In this document: piece by piece, positions 8,629 through 16,423 of the stretch
Position numbering within the stretch: the first letter of the stretch is position 1
How the letters are laid out: every line of letters starts with the position of its first letter
NCBI GenBank assembly: GCA_014801815.1
Contig: JAAVDM010000011.1
Coordinates: 5,643-45,558, forward strand
Origin: Bacteroides sp.
Lineage (GTDB): Bacteria > Bacteroidota > Bacteroidia > Bacteroidales > Muribaculaceae
Length of the DNA stretch: 39,916 nt
Reading direction: 5' to 3'
The notes under the pieces: model-generated
The model's input: only the letters and a program-made list of their open reading frames with translations
Database searches by the model: none
Told to the model about the DNA's origin: nothing
Program-made: the position numbers and the translations under genes

Positions 8629-11600
8629 AATTCGGAATTTTGTTGAAGGATAGCCTGCACATGCCGGCGACAGTCGTCAGAAGTAAGAGGGCGGAGTCGC
8701 GGAGGCAGAGCATGGTAATAACGCTTCCATGCAAGCAGACGTTTGCGACACTCAAGTTCGAGATGATCGCCTAAGGCGGTAGTCACCGGGTCATCCAATG
8801 CCCTGCCGGAGTCGCTAAGTATCCGTCCGGCGAGATGACATTCATGCACTGCAGTATTATCAACGGATACAAAATCTGGAGTTATTACCTCGAAAGGCCA
8901 TAGACGCAGAGCGGTTCGTGTCAGCGAAGCAGCCTCGACATAACGGGCGGAGTCTGCCAACAGTGAAGCCGTGCGTAGCAGCGAAGCACGCTGCCAGCGC
9001 ATCATGCGGGCTGTGGCAGAGTCATAATAAGGTGGTGGTGTGGTCGAACAGCCGCCATCAGAAAGTCTTTTGGACATAGCCATAGCCCAGAAAGCATTGG
9101 CAAGTCTATCGGGACCGCCGAGACGTGAGGCGAAAAGTCCCGGCACAAAAAGTGAGTCCAGTCCGGCATACTGTCGCGTTGACAAGCCGTTAATCACCAT
9201 CAGCGGGCGCTGAGTTGACGAAGTATCAGATATAGCCGAAGACGCCATATCGAGAACAGTCAATGACGACTGGCGCAGCCATGACGAACCTCCCGCAGCC
9301 TTACGCAGGTCAAGTACCACACTGTCTCCCTGCCCTGTCGGTAACAGTGCGTAACGCGACACAAAGCTCGGAAGTGGCCCGTCATCTTTATACAACATCG
9401 TAAGCATTGAGTCAAGCCTTACAGGTTCACCGTCGGGCGGGATTGAAGTAAGTGCGAAACGTCCGTAAGCGAAATCTGCCGGAGTACCCGTCATAGGTAC
9501 ACCATCGTGATCCGAGCCCGGTATGGCGAGAGAAGCCACATACGAAGGTATAGCAAGATAACTTGTGTTGACCACACTCACGTCTCGCCTCACACCTTCC
9601 ACCTCCTGCACATACCACAGCGGGAAAGTAAGATTATCACCATCAGTCAGCAGGATAGCTCCACGTGGCATCGAACCGAGAATATTATGAGCAAGACCGA
9701 TGACACCAAAACGTCCGGAACGGTCATGATCATCATAATTCTGAATCAGCATAAGTACCGGCACGGCAAGCGACACCATTGCTGCACTCAGAGCGCCACA
9801 TGAGGGAAGATTAAGACGCATCTTATGGCACAGACGTGCGACACTAACGGCAACCGATAATACTCCAAGACCTATCCAGAATGCAAAAGCCATGAATGAA
9901 CCCAGAAACGAGTAATCACGCTCACGCGCCTCACCGGGAGCCTGATTCAGATAGATAACTATAGCGATACCCGTCATAAGCCACAATACGAAAATGAAGG
10001 TACCCCAGCGTCTTGTAGCTCGCCCGCCGATTATACAGAACAGAATACCGACTATTCCTAACAGAAGCGGAAGCATGAAATAAACATTATGGCCGGGATT
10101 GTCACTGCCGGCTTCCGGGGGCAGCATACGTTGCGGCCCGAGCATAGCATCATCTATTATCGGAAAACCGGTGATGAAATTGCCATGGTCAGCTTCACCG
10201 GCCGAACAATAGTCATTCTGGCGTCCGGCAAAGTTCCACAACAGATAACGCATATACATGTACCCTATCTGATATGTGGCCAGCATCGCAAAACTCTGTG
10301 CATACGAGGGGCGCCATGAAACGGGACGCACACGTTTTCCGGTCATAGGGTCAAGTTTGCCGACAGGGTGTCCGGTCGAATCAATTGCCTCCGATACCTC
10401 CAGACTCACCATAGACTCCTTATTCATACCGACCCATGCTTCAAAAGCACCAAGGTCGGAGGGGTCTGTAGATGTGATACGCGGCAGCCACATGTTAAGC
10501 TCGGGGGTAGTGATGATATCATACACATGATCAGTCACTACATAAGCATCACGGCCGGGATTATTGCCGCCGACTCTGTTTACCGCCGAATCGGCTGCGT
10601 TAAGCATACCTGACCTTGCTCCGAACCGTCCTCCCGTTATAGCCTTTGTGTAATGAGGCCCTTTATCAATCAGAGCATAATGCGAATAGTCGGGTTGCCC
10701 GGCCGAGTCAAAATACTCCTGAGCAATCGGACGGCTGTAAGGTGTACGACCGTAAAGCAACGGAGCCGACCCATACTGGTCACGACTGATGTATGAGCGC
10801 AAAGCGAATATATCGTTCGGCGTACCGGTGTTCAGGGCAGGCGCGGCTACTGCCCGCAGCGGAATAAGCGCATAGCAACTGTAGCCCGTCAGCAGGACAC
10901 CGAGCATCCATACGGCTATTATGACACGCCGTCGTGTACAAGGCCGTGTATAGCCGGTGAAAATTGCTCCTGCTACCGAACAGACAGCGGCACACAGCAT
11001 ACTGTCACCTATCATGAATATACCTGACAGAAACAGAGTAACCCCTATCATGCACACCGTGAGTGTCCGCGAACGATGAGTGAACAGCATCCACAGAGTC
11101 GTTGATAAAGAAATTATACATGCCGCACAGTATATCAGCACACCGCTCCAGAACGGGAGATGCAAGTCATTGACAGCCCACAATTCAGTCAATCCGGCCA
11201 GATACAGAACTCCCGGCATCATGGCCGTGAGTATAAGTCCGACAGCCGTAACAGCTATCAGCAGACAGATAAGACAGAAGCGTCCTGCTTTGCGACACGG
11301 GCGGCGGCGCCAGGCGTAAATTACTGCCAGGGCAGGTACAACAAGCAGATTCAGCTGATGCACGCCTATGGATAGAGCCGTCACATAAGCCTCTAACACA
11401 AGCCATCTCACACCACGTGCCTGCTCATGGTCGGGCACAGCAGCCCAACGGAACATAACCCATACCTGCAATACACTCATGAACAGCGAAAAGGCATATA
11501 CCTCAGCCTCTACCGCAGAAAACCATACCGAGTCGCACCATGCCAGACAGAGTGTGGCACACAGAGCGCAGATACAGCACAACGGCGCACGCCTGCCCCG

Positions 11601-11948
11601 TGTACGACCGGGCAGACAATATGCTGCCACAGTGGCTATGCACCGCACCAACAGCGCCATAGCCAAAGCTGTCCACAGCCCGCTCGACATATTGACCCAT
11701 AATGCCTCTTTTCCTTGTGGAGCAAGCAGACACACTATATGTGTGACCAGCTGCCATAGCGGGTTACCGGGTGGATGACCGATCTCAAGGCCGTGTGCGA
11801 CAACTATATATTCCGAACAGTCCCAGAACGATGCCGAAGGCGCTACGGTAAGCCAGTACACTGTCAGTGACAATGTGAAGGCCACCAGCGAGGTCGCGTT
11901 GAGCCAACGTCTTGATACAGTATCCGTAAAGGGGTTGAGGTATTGCAT
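8625..11948 (-). CDS. DUF2723 (GT117-like) multi-pass membrane protein
   Basis: A polytopic inner-membrane protein of about 1107 residues. The signature WLTVAPSASFWDCSEYI followed by HGLEIGHPPGNPLWQL near the N-terminus is the DUF2723 hallmark. The family is placed in glycosyltransferase family 117, related to eukaryotic TMEM260, and is thought to glycosylate proteins using a lipid-linked sugar. About a dozen hydrophobic segments follow, plus QAPGEARERDYSFLGSFMAF in the middle; the C-terminal 300 residues look soluble. An open frame extends upstream to 12047, but that Met lies upstream of a TAACTTTG promoter element at 12003-12010, so I chose the Met at 11948 (MQYLNPFTDTVSRRW). The gene overlaps aroK by 4 bp. 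Confidence 0.85.
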   Translation of the reverse strand: MQYLNPFTDTVSRRWLNATSLVAFTLSLTVYWLTVAPSASFWDCSEYIVVAHGLEIGHPPGNPLWQLVTHIVCLLAPQGKEALWVNMSSGLWTALAMALLVRCIATVAAYCLPGRTRGRRAPLCCICALCATLCLAWCDSVWFSAVEAEVYAFSLFMSVLQVWVMFRWAAVPDHEQARGVRWLVLEAYVTALSIGVHQLNLLVVPALAVIYAWRRRPCRKAGRFCLICLLIAVTAVGLILTAMMPGVLYLAGLTELWAVNDLHLPFWSGVLIYCAACIISLSTTLWMLFTHRSRTLTVCMIGVTLFLSGIFMIGDSMLCAAVCSVAGAIFTGYTRPCTRRRVIIAVWMLGVLLTGYSCYALIPLRAVAAPALNTGTPNDIFALRSYISRDQYGSAPLLYGRTPYSRPIAQEYFDSAGQPDYSHYALIDKGPHYTKAITGGRFGARSGMLNAADSAVNRVGGNNPGRDAYVVTDHVYDIITTPELNMWLPRITSTDPSDLGAFEAWVGMNKESMVSLEVSEAIDSTGHPVGKLDPMTGKRVRPVSWRPSYAQSFAMLATYQIGYMYMRYLLWNFAGRQNDYCSAGEADHGNFITGFPIIDDAMLGPQRMLPPEAGSDNPGHNVYFMLPLLLGIVGILFCIIGGRATRRWGTFIFVLWLMTGIAIVIYLNQAPGEARERDYSFLGSFMAFAFWIGLGVLSVAVSVARLCHKMRLNLPSCGALSAAMVSLAVPVLMLIQNYDDHDRSGRFGVIGLAHNILGSMPRGAILLTDGDNLTFPLWYVQEVEGVRRDVSVVNTSYLAIPSYVASLAIPGSDHDGVPMTGTPADFAYGRFALTSIPPDGEPVRLDSMLTMLYKDDGPLPSFVSRYALLPTGQGDSVVLDLRKAAGGSSWLRQSSLTVLDMASSAISDTSSTQRPLMVINGLSTRQYAGLDSLFVPGLFASRLGGPDRLANAFWAMAMSKRLSDGGCSTTPPPYYDSATARMMRWQRASLLRTASLLADSARYVEAASLTRTALRLWPFEVITPDFVSVDNTAVHECHLAGRILSDSGRALDDPVTTALGDHLELECRKRLLAWKRYYHALPPRLRPLTSDDCRRHVQAILQQNSEL

Positions 11949-12002
11949 GATAAGGTCAGAGAAAAAGGTATCATAGGAAAACAGAAGAGAAGAACGAGAG
12001 TT

Positions 12003-12010
12003 CAAAGTTA
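12003..12010 (-). promoter_or_regulatory. Possible -7 element for the DUF2723 gene
   Basis: TAACTTTG on the minus strand fits TAnnTTTG and lies about 55 bp upstream of the chosen start. No clear -33 TTTG is seen at the right spacing. Confidence 0.4.
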
Positions 12011-12315
12011 CAAAAAATAATTGGTTCGGAAGCTGTTCTAAGTACATAAGCTGTTAAGAAACATCAAAATCGGGTCACTATAAGAAAAAACGGTTGTTAA
12101 GTACCTTTGATTGGATATGGTAAAAAGGTTGACGGAAACAACGAAATCGGAAGTGCAGAAAGGAACAAGAGCGCAATATTGAAGTAACTTTTTCAGAGCG
12201 ACTGTACTTGTGATGTTGTAACCATGATTATACAAGCTAACTCATCATGTTATCTGCTTTGGCTGAATAGTAACCGGATTTTACTCCCTACCCTCAAAAT
12301 GACTATCTTCACACA
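12011..12315. other. Non-coding stretch without a recognised feature
   Basis: I see no supported gene here; the only open frame (65 codons, minus strand) has no recognisable protein character. It separates the RNA terminator at 12316-12348 from the DUF2723 promoter, which argues that the RNA is not simply a leader of that gene. Confidence 0.4.
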
Positions 12316-12348
12316 TAAAAAGAAGGGGGAGTCCTCTCGACTCTCCCT
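12316..12348 (-). terminator. Intrinsic terminator of the candidate RNA
   Basis: On the minus strand AGGGAGAGTC and GACTCCCCCT pair (one G-T) around a 5-nt GAGAG loop and are followed by TCTTTTT. This is a classical rho-independent shape reading leftwards. Confidence 0.8.
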
Positions 12349-12610
12349 CCCGCTTCACACTCATTAATAAAACGATTTAACGAAAATTTATCTAATCTCT
12401 GGCATATTCCCGCAGCCTAAGGGTTGTCGCAGGATTCTTGTGTACGAGCGTGGATTGCTGAAACCGTATTCTGCCTGTAATCCACTCCACAATCCGGAGA
12501 TGCCAGTTCCGGAAGCGGACAATCTTGAGCGGTGTATGATGCGTAAGAGCTACATACGTGGGCTGACATACTAATGCCTATGTGTTTGGTATGCTTATAC
12601 TATTATTGAC
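12316..12610 (-). ncRNA. Candidate standalone structured RNA of about 295 nt
   Basis: A consensus promoter (12616-12647) and a strong intrinsic terminator (12316-12348) bracket a stretch without an open frame on the minus strand. Its core can fold as a three-way junction. Near the 3' half CUGGCAU pairs with AUGCCAG as the closing stem. Inside it GUGGAUU/AAUCCAC, extended by GAG/CUC, forms one hairpin and CCUGC/GCGGG a second. A further CAUAC/GUAUG hairpin lies near the 5' end. I do not recognise the family with certainty. A 6S-like RNA is possible but unproven, and tmRNA, SRP RNA and RNase P signatures were not found. The RNA is divergent from the Lrp/AsnC gene and may be under its control. 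Confidence 0.55.
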
Positions 12611-12615
12611 AGATG

Positions 12616-12647
12616 CAAAATTATAAATAAAGGAGGTATTAACCAAA
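12616..12647 (-). promoter_or_regulatory. Promoter of the candidate RNA
   Basis: TTTG (12647-12644), a 20-bp spacer and TAATTTTG (12623-12616) on the minus strand match the Bacteroidetes consensus perfectly. The transcript would begin around 12610. The -7 box and following bases (TAATTTTGCATC) are the same as in the susC-like promoter at 25831. Confidence 0.75.
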
Positions 12648-12651
12648 TTAT

Positions 12652-12682
12652 TTTGATAATATAGATAAAAATACTAAATTTG
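12652..12682 (+). promoter_or_regulatory. Promoter of the Lrp/AsnC gene
   Basis: TTTG (12652-12655), 19 bp, then TAAATTTG (12675-12682) match the consensus. The -33 box is only 4 bp from the -33 box of the opposite RNA promoter, so one bound regulator could affect both. The predicted leader is about 75 nt. Confidence 0.75.
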
Positions 12683-12762
12683 TGGATTAAAATAGTAAAA
12701 ATATCTGTTACTATATCTTAAATTGATTAAAAACCGAAAAAAATACCAAAACTCATCTAACT

Positions 12763-13233
12763 ATGCTTGACGATATAGATTGCCGTCTGCTCGAACTCCT
12801 GCAGAACAACAGCAACATCAGCACCAAAGAACTGGCTCGTGAAGTCAATCTCTCTCAGACACCCGTCTACGAACGTGTGCGCCGTCTGGAACGGGAAGGC
12901 TACATAAAGCAATATGTGGCTCTGCTCAATGCCGAGAAATTGAATCTCGGTTTCTCTGTCTACTGTCACGTGCGTCTGTCTCGACAGACAGCTAAAGATG
13001 CACATGAATTCATCGAAATTATAAAGAAAGTGGAAGAGGTGACCGAGTGTTACAGTATGTCAGGTTCCACCGACTATCTTCTGAAGATACATGCACCGGA
13101 CATGGCATACTACAGGCGTTTCGTGCTTGAAGTGCTCGGCAACATAGAGGCCGTCGGCTCTATGGAGTCACAGTTCGTCATGTCCGAAGTGAAGCATACC
13201 ACATGTCTGCCACTCAGTCAGCTAAGTGAATAA
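12763..13233 (+). CDS. Lrp/AsnC family transcriptional regulator
   Basis: A 156-residue DNA-binding regulator of the leucine-responsive family, which usually senses an amino acid and acts as an oligomer. Residues 1-50 form the winged helix-turn-helix: LDDIDCRLLELLQNN, then TKELAREVNLSQTPVYERVRRLE. The C-terminal half is the RAM (ligand-binding) domain with the EVTECYSMSGSTDYLLKI motif that precedes the effector loop. The ligand cannot be told from the sequence. It is encoded alone, opposite the candidate RNA at 12316-12610, and the two promoters abut, which suggests autoregulation and control of the RNA, as is common for this family. Confidence 0.92.
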   Translation: MLDDIDCRLLELLQNNSNISTKELAREVNLSQTPVYERVRRLEREGYIKQYVALLNAEKLNLGFSVYCHVRLSRQTAKDAHEFIEIIKKVEEVTECYSMSGSTDYLLKIHAPDMAYYRRFVLEVLGNIEAVGSMESQFVMSEVKHTTCLPLSQLSE

Positions 13234-13316
13234 AAAAGTTGTCACAAAGACATAAACTCATAAACTATTAAAAGGCTGTTTAAAGGTGATGTATGTTGCA
13301 CAACATAAGAAAAACG

Positions 13317-13347
13317 TTGTGACTCATAGGAATAAGTGTTAACTTTA
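13317..13347 (+). promoter_or_regulatory. Promoter of the aldose epimerase gene
   Basis: TTGT (13317-13320), 19 bp and TAACTTTA (13340-13347) resemble the Bacteroidetes promoter. It lies about 70 bp upstream of the start codon. Confidence 0.5.
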
Positions 13348-13416
13348 CACCCAAAGAAATATCCTATGTATTGATAAGTAGCTCATAATCAGAAATATCT
13401 CAACATATCAATCATC

Positions 13417-14571
13417 ATGAGTAAAACCTTAAAACAGTTTGTCTTTTACGCCGGCACGATCTTTATCGCGGTTTCCTGCGGAGGTCAGCAGAAAGCCATT
13501 CTTGTTGACGGGCCACTCGAACCCAAGAAATTCGAAGCAGAGATAGACGGTAAAAAAACCGCTCTCTACACCATGCGTAATGCCTCGGGCATGGAGGTGA
13601 GTATCACCAACTTCGGTGGCCGTATCGTAGCAATCAATGTACCCGACAAAAAGGGACAGCTGCGTGACGTGGTGCTCGGCTTTGACTCGATAGGGGCCTA
13701 TCTCCCCGAAGTCAACCAGTCGGATTTCGGAGCAGCCATAGGCCGTTACGCTAACCGTATCAATAAAGGGCACCTTAATATCGACGGTCAGAATTACCAG
13801 TTGCCTCAGAACAATTTCGGTCATTGTCTGCACGGAGGTCCAACAGGATGGCAATATAAGGTATATGATGTCAAAAAGGTCAGCGATGACTCCATCGTGC
13901 TTACCATAGTATCGCCGGACGGCGACAATAACTTTCCCGGTACAGTCACCGCCGAGGTAAGTTACACTCTGCGACCTGACAATTCGCTGGCCATAGCCTA
14001 CAAGGCCACCACTGACAAGCCGACTGTCATAAACATGACAAACCACAGCTATTTCAACCTTAACGGTGACCCGGCTATACCTATCACTAACAATAAACTC
14101 TACATCAACGCGGACAACTTTACTCTTGTTGACACCACATTTATGACCACAGGTGTCATAGAACCGGTAGAAGGCTCACCTATGGACTTCACCAAAGCGC
14201 GTGTTATCTCCGAGACTATTGACGAGGTTTCCTATGACCAGATTAAGAACGGCGACGGATATAACCACAATTGGGTACTCAGCACCGAAGGGCGTCTCGA
14301 TATCGAAGCCGCCAAAGTAGTATCACCTCTGACCGGTATCTCGCTGACTGTCTATACTGATGAACCCGGCCTGCAAGTCTACACCGCCAACTTCCTTGAC
14401 GGTACCATCACCGGCAAATACGGCAAGGTCTACAAACAGCGCAGCGGTATCTGTCTCGAAACCCAGCACTATCCCGATGCTCCCAATAAATCCGACTGGC
14501 CTTCGACTCTGCTACGTCCGGGCGAAACATACACAAGCAACTGTATCTACAAATTCGGTGTAGAGAAATAG
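13417..14571 (+). CDS. galM: Aldose 1-epimerase (galactose mutarotase), lipoprotein
   Basis: Interconverts alpha and beta anomers of hexoses such as galactose or glucose. The 384-residue protein begins with a signal ending in a lipobox (FIAVSCGG), so it is probably anchored in the periplasm or outer membrane, unlike cytosolic GalM. Family motifs are GRYANRINKGHLNIDG, the catalytic His in TNHSYFNLNGD, a GDGYNHNWVL substrate loop, and the catalytic Glu in ICLETQHYPDAPN near the C-terminus. The NUDIX-type regulator follows 32 bp downstream and probably belongs to the same transcript, which suggests a sugar-responsive pair. Confidence 0.93.
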   Translation: MSKTLKQFVFYAGTIFIAVSCGGQQKAILVDGPLEPKKFEAEIDGKKTALYTMRNASGMEVSITNFGGRIVAINVPDKKGQLRDVVLGFDSIGAYLPEVNQSDFGAAIGRYANRINKGHLNIDGQNYQLPQNNFGHCLHGGPTGWQYKVYDVKKVSDDSIVLTIVSPDGDNNFPGTVTAEVSYTLRPDNSLAIAYKATTDKPTVINMTNHSYFNLNGDPAIPITNNKLYINADNFTLVDTTFMTTGVIEPVEGSPMDFTKARVISETIDEVSYDQIKNGDGYNHNWVLSTEGRLDIEAAKVVSPLTGISLTVYTDEPGLQVYTANFLDGTITGKYGKVYKQRSGICLETQHYPDAPNKSDWPSTLLRPGETYTSNCIYKFGVEK

Positions 14572-14603
14572 GCAGTTCCTGATATAAACGAAGCTTATTT
14601 ATC

Positions 14604-15281
14604 ATGTCAGAATTCTATAAGTCAAATCACCGGTATTATCTGAGTGTTGACTGTGTAGTACTTGGCCTCAACAGCGGCAGGCTGAGTATACTGCTGACAA
14701 AGCGGGCATTTGCTCCCGAAGAGGGAAAATGGTCACTGATAGGAGGTTTTGTACAACCGGAGGAAAGCTTAAACCAAGCCGCCAAACGGGTGCTTACACA
14801 ACTCACAGGGCTGTCAAATGTCTATATGGAACAAGTAGGAGCATTCGGAGAAATTGACCGTGACCCGGGCGACAGAGTCATATCTGTGGCTTACTATGCG
14901 CTTATTAACTTTGATGAACACGACCGCCGCAAAGTGATGTCACATAATGCCTGCTGGGTCGACTTTGCAGACATCCCCGAACTTGGCTTTGACCATTCCT
15001 CAATAATAACCCACACTCTTAAAAAGCTACGTTTTCGTTTCGTCAACGAACCCATAGGACTTAAACTGCTGCCGCGACAATTCACACTGTCCCAGATGCA
15101 GTCGCTTTATGAAACCGTACTCGGTCACCGGCTCGACAAGCGTAATTTCCGTAAGCGTGTACAGGAAGCCAAATGTATAGAATCGACCGGTGAGGTAGAC
15201 AAACTCAATTCCAAGCGTGGGGCGGCACTTTACCGCTTCAACGCTGAAATCTACGAAAAAGATAAGAAATTCAAAATATAA
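14604..15281 (+). CDS. NUDIX-winged helix sugar regulator (NrtR/AraR-like)
   Basis: The 225-residue protein has an N-terminal Nudix fold (VDCVVLGLNSGRLSILLTKR, then WSLIGGFVQPEESL) and a C-terminal winged-helix region (LPRQFTLSQMQSLYETVLG, then RNFRKRVQEA), the architecture of the NrtR/AraR regulators. The Nudix box, expected as G-x5-E-x7-REUxEExGU, starts at Gly48 and keeps Glu54 and Arg62, but the catalytic glutamates are Val63, Gln66 and Leu67. It therefore probably binds a sugar ligand rather than hydrolysing nucleotides. Relatives in Bacteroides control arabinose use. The effector here is unknown; its place behind a sugar epimerase suggests a sugar. A 22-bp stem terminator follows. Confidence 0.85.
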   Translation: MSEFYKSNHRYYLSVDCVVLGLNSGRLSILLTKRAFAPEEGKWSLIGGFVQPEESLNQAAKRVLTQLTGLSNVYMEQVGAFGEIDRDPGDRVISVAYYALINFDEHDRRKVMSHNACWVDFADIPELGFDHSSIITHTLKKLRFRFVNEPIGLKLLPRQFTLSQMQSLYETVLGHRLDKRNFRKRVQEAKCIESTGEVDKLNSKRGAALYRFNAEIYEKDKKFKI

Positions 15282-15385
15282 AAAAATAAAATACAATACC
15301 CATATCGTCACCGGTTATATTACTGTTCTTCCCACATAAGTATAAAGCTGTTAGTATAATATCAATTCGGCATATTACAATTTAT

Positions 15386-15439
15386 ATAAAGCAATCGGGT
15401 CACGACTTATTTTTTATAGTCGTGACCCGATTGCTTTAT
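15386..15439. terminator. Strong bidirectional terminator
   Basis: Perfect 22-bp arms at 15386-15407 and 15418-15439 enclose a 10-nt A/T loop. A-rich and T-rich ends allow it to work in both directions, ending the galM/NUDIX unit and the remnant gene on the opposite strand. Confidence 0.85.
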
Positions 15440-15475
15440 TAAGTAATTTATAGGTTAATCTATTTTACAGACTTA

Positions 15476-15933
15476 TTATCGGATTACGGTAATTTTGAAT
15501 GCCTCACGTGTGCCATCGGTGTATGTCACGTTCAGAACATATATACCTTTGGCGAAGAACTCAAGACTTATCTCATGTCTACGACCTACATTGTTGTCGG
15601 CAGTCACCTTGCGACCTGACATATCATAAGCCTCAACGCTGAGAATGTTATATTCGGAATTCACTACCACATTTATATCCTCTACTCTAACCTGCGTACG
15701 GTCAAGAGAAGTATTGTCAAATCATTTCATCTATGTCAAGAGTAAGCCATTTAAGTGCAGCTGTACAATCTCCGCTTACGTTACCACGAATACAGAAGTT
15801 GTGATCAATTCCAAGCTCCATCAATGACCACCATGTATCACCGCCGATAGTTGTCAATATACCCCGGATTTTCACTGTGTATCGTAAATGCTGATTGAAG
15901 AATAATCCACAATAATAAGTAAATCCATTTCAT
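15476..15933 (-). pseudogene. Remnant of a type IX secreted surface protein
   Basis: Three pieces of one former gene lie in different frames. The start at 15933 gives the signal peptide MKWIYLLLWIILQSAFTIHS and runs into a stop after about 32 codons. The next frame encodes GGDTWWSLMELGIDHNFCI and GDCTAALKWLTLDID, resembling the N-terminal cap of leucine-rich-repeat surface proteins. The third frame (15476-15712) encodes a type IX secretion sorting tail with EAYDMSGRKV, FFAKGIYVLNVTYTDG and a basic end FKITVIR. Frameshifts and a probable internal deletion explain the short total length. A small open frame of 64 codons at the C-terminal end could still be read but is unlikely to be a real gene. 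Confidence 0.65.
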
Positions 15934-16138
15934 TATGTCAGGAGAATAATAGTTAGAAAAAGTAATCAAGGCTAAAATTAATAAAATGATTATTAATTCT
16001 CCAAATATAAATAGCAAGTTATGTATGATAGCGCCTATTTATAAATGATTTTCCGGGCACGTACAAAATTTAACGGTTATTTTACTCGGAATAAAATTTA
16101 AATAGGTAGTTATATCCACCAACAAAAAATTTGTTACA

Positions 16139-16175
16139 AGATTAATGAAACTTTCCGAGAAAGTTTCATTAATCT
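16139..16175. repeat. Perfect 17-bp inverted repeat with 3-nt loop
   Basis: Arms 16139-16155 and 16159-16175 (AGATTAATGAAACTTTC and its complement) flank CGA. No strong T tract follows on either strand, so a simple terminator role is unsure. It lies in a 490-bp gene-free stretch (15934-16423). Confidence 0.75.
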
Positions 16176-16191
16176 TCTCGGTCGATAAGTA

Positions 16192-16275
16192 GCTCTTAAA
16201 AATTAATGAACAAGTTTTATTACTCAAGATTTAAAGACTTTACCTGAAAACATATTTCATTTAATTTTTAAGAGC
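16192..16275. repeat. 19/20-bp inverted repeats flanking 45 bp
   Basis: GCTCTTAAAAATTAATGAA at 16192-16210 has its inverted copy at 16256-16275 with one extra T. The 45-bp middle has no coding content. This fits a miniature mobile element, a small invertible segment, or the ends of a decayed insertion sequence; I cannot choose between them. Confidence 0.65.
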
Positions 16276-16312
16276 AACTTATACAAAATGTTAATTAAAG
16301 AGATATGGAAAG

Positions 16313-16349
16313 CAGGCGACAAACACACGGAAGCAGTGTCTGTCGCCTG
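16313..16349 (-). terminator. Hairpin ending the Sus-like locus
   Basis: CAGGCGACA (16313-16321) pairs with TGTCGCCTG (16341-16349), with extra ACAC/GTGT pairs inside. It lies 75 bp beyond the stop of the last gene of the minus-strand locus. The T tract is weak, so termination efficiency is uncertain. Confidence 0.55.
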
Positions 16350-16423
16350 TCGTGATGGCAGTCACACCGGATTGCTATTGCTGACTGCACATCTTTTCAC
16401 CTTTTTTTCGTTACCTGTTATTA

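Noticed and set aside
12038..12235. 65-codon open frame on the minus strand between the RNA and the DUF2723 gene
   Set aside because: No recognisable protein features or start signal.
12416..12600. Group II intron domain V-like hairpin on the plus strand (AGCGGTGTATG ... CATACGTGGGCT)
   Set aside because: The stem is imperfect with the wrong loop, and no reverse transcriptase is nearby; promoter and terminator point to the minus strand.
12316..12610. Identity as tmRNA, SRP RNA or RNase P RNA
   Set aside because: The alanyl acceptor and tag frame, the GGAAGCA-type SRP loop and the conserved RNase P core were looked for and not found.
13429..14046. 205-codon open frame antisense to the epimerase gene
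   Set aside because: Lies wholly within galM and has no recognisable domain.
16039..16227. 62-codon open frame on the minus strand
   Set aside because: It runs through the perfect inverted repeat at 16139-16175 and has no protein-like pattern.
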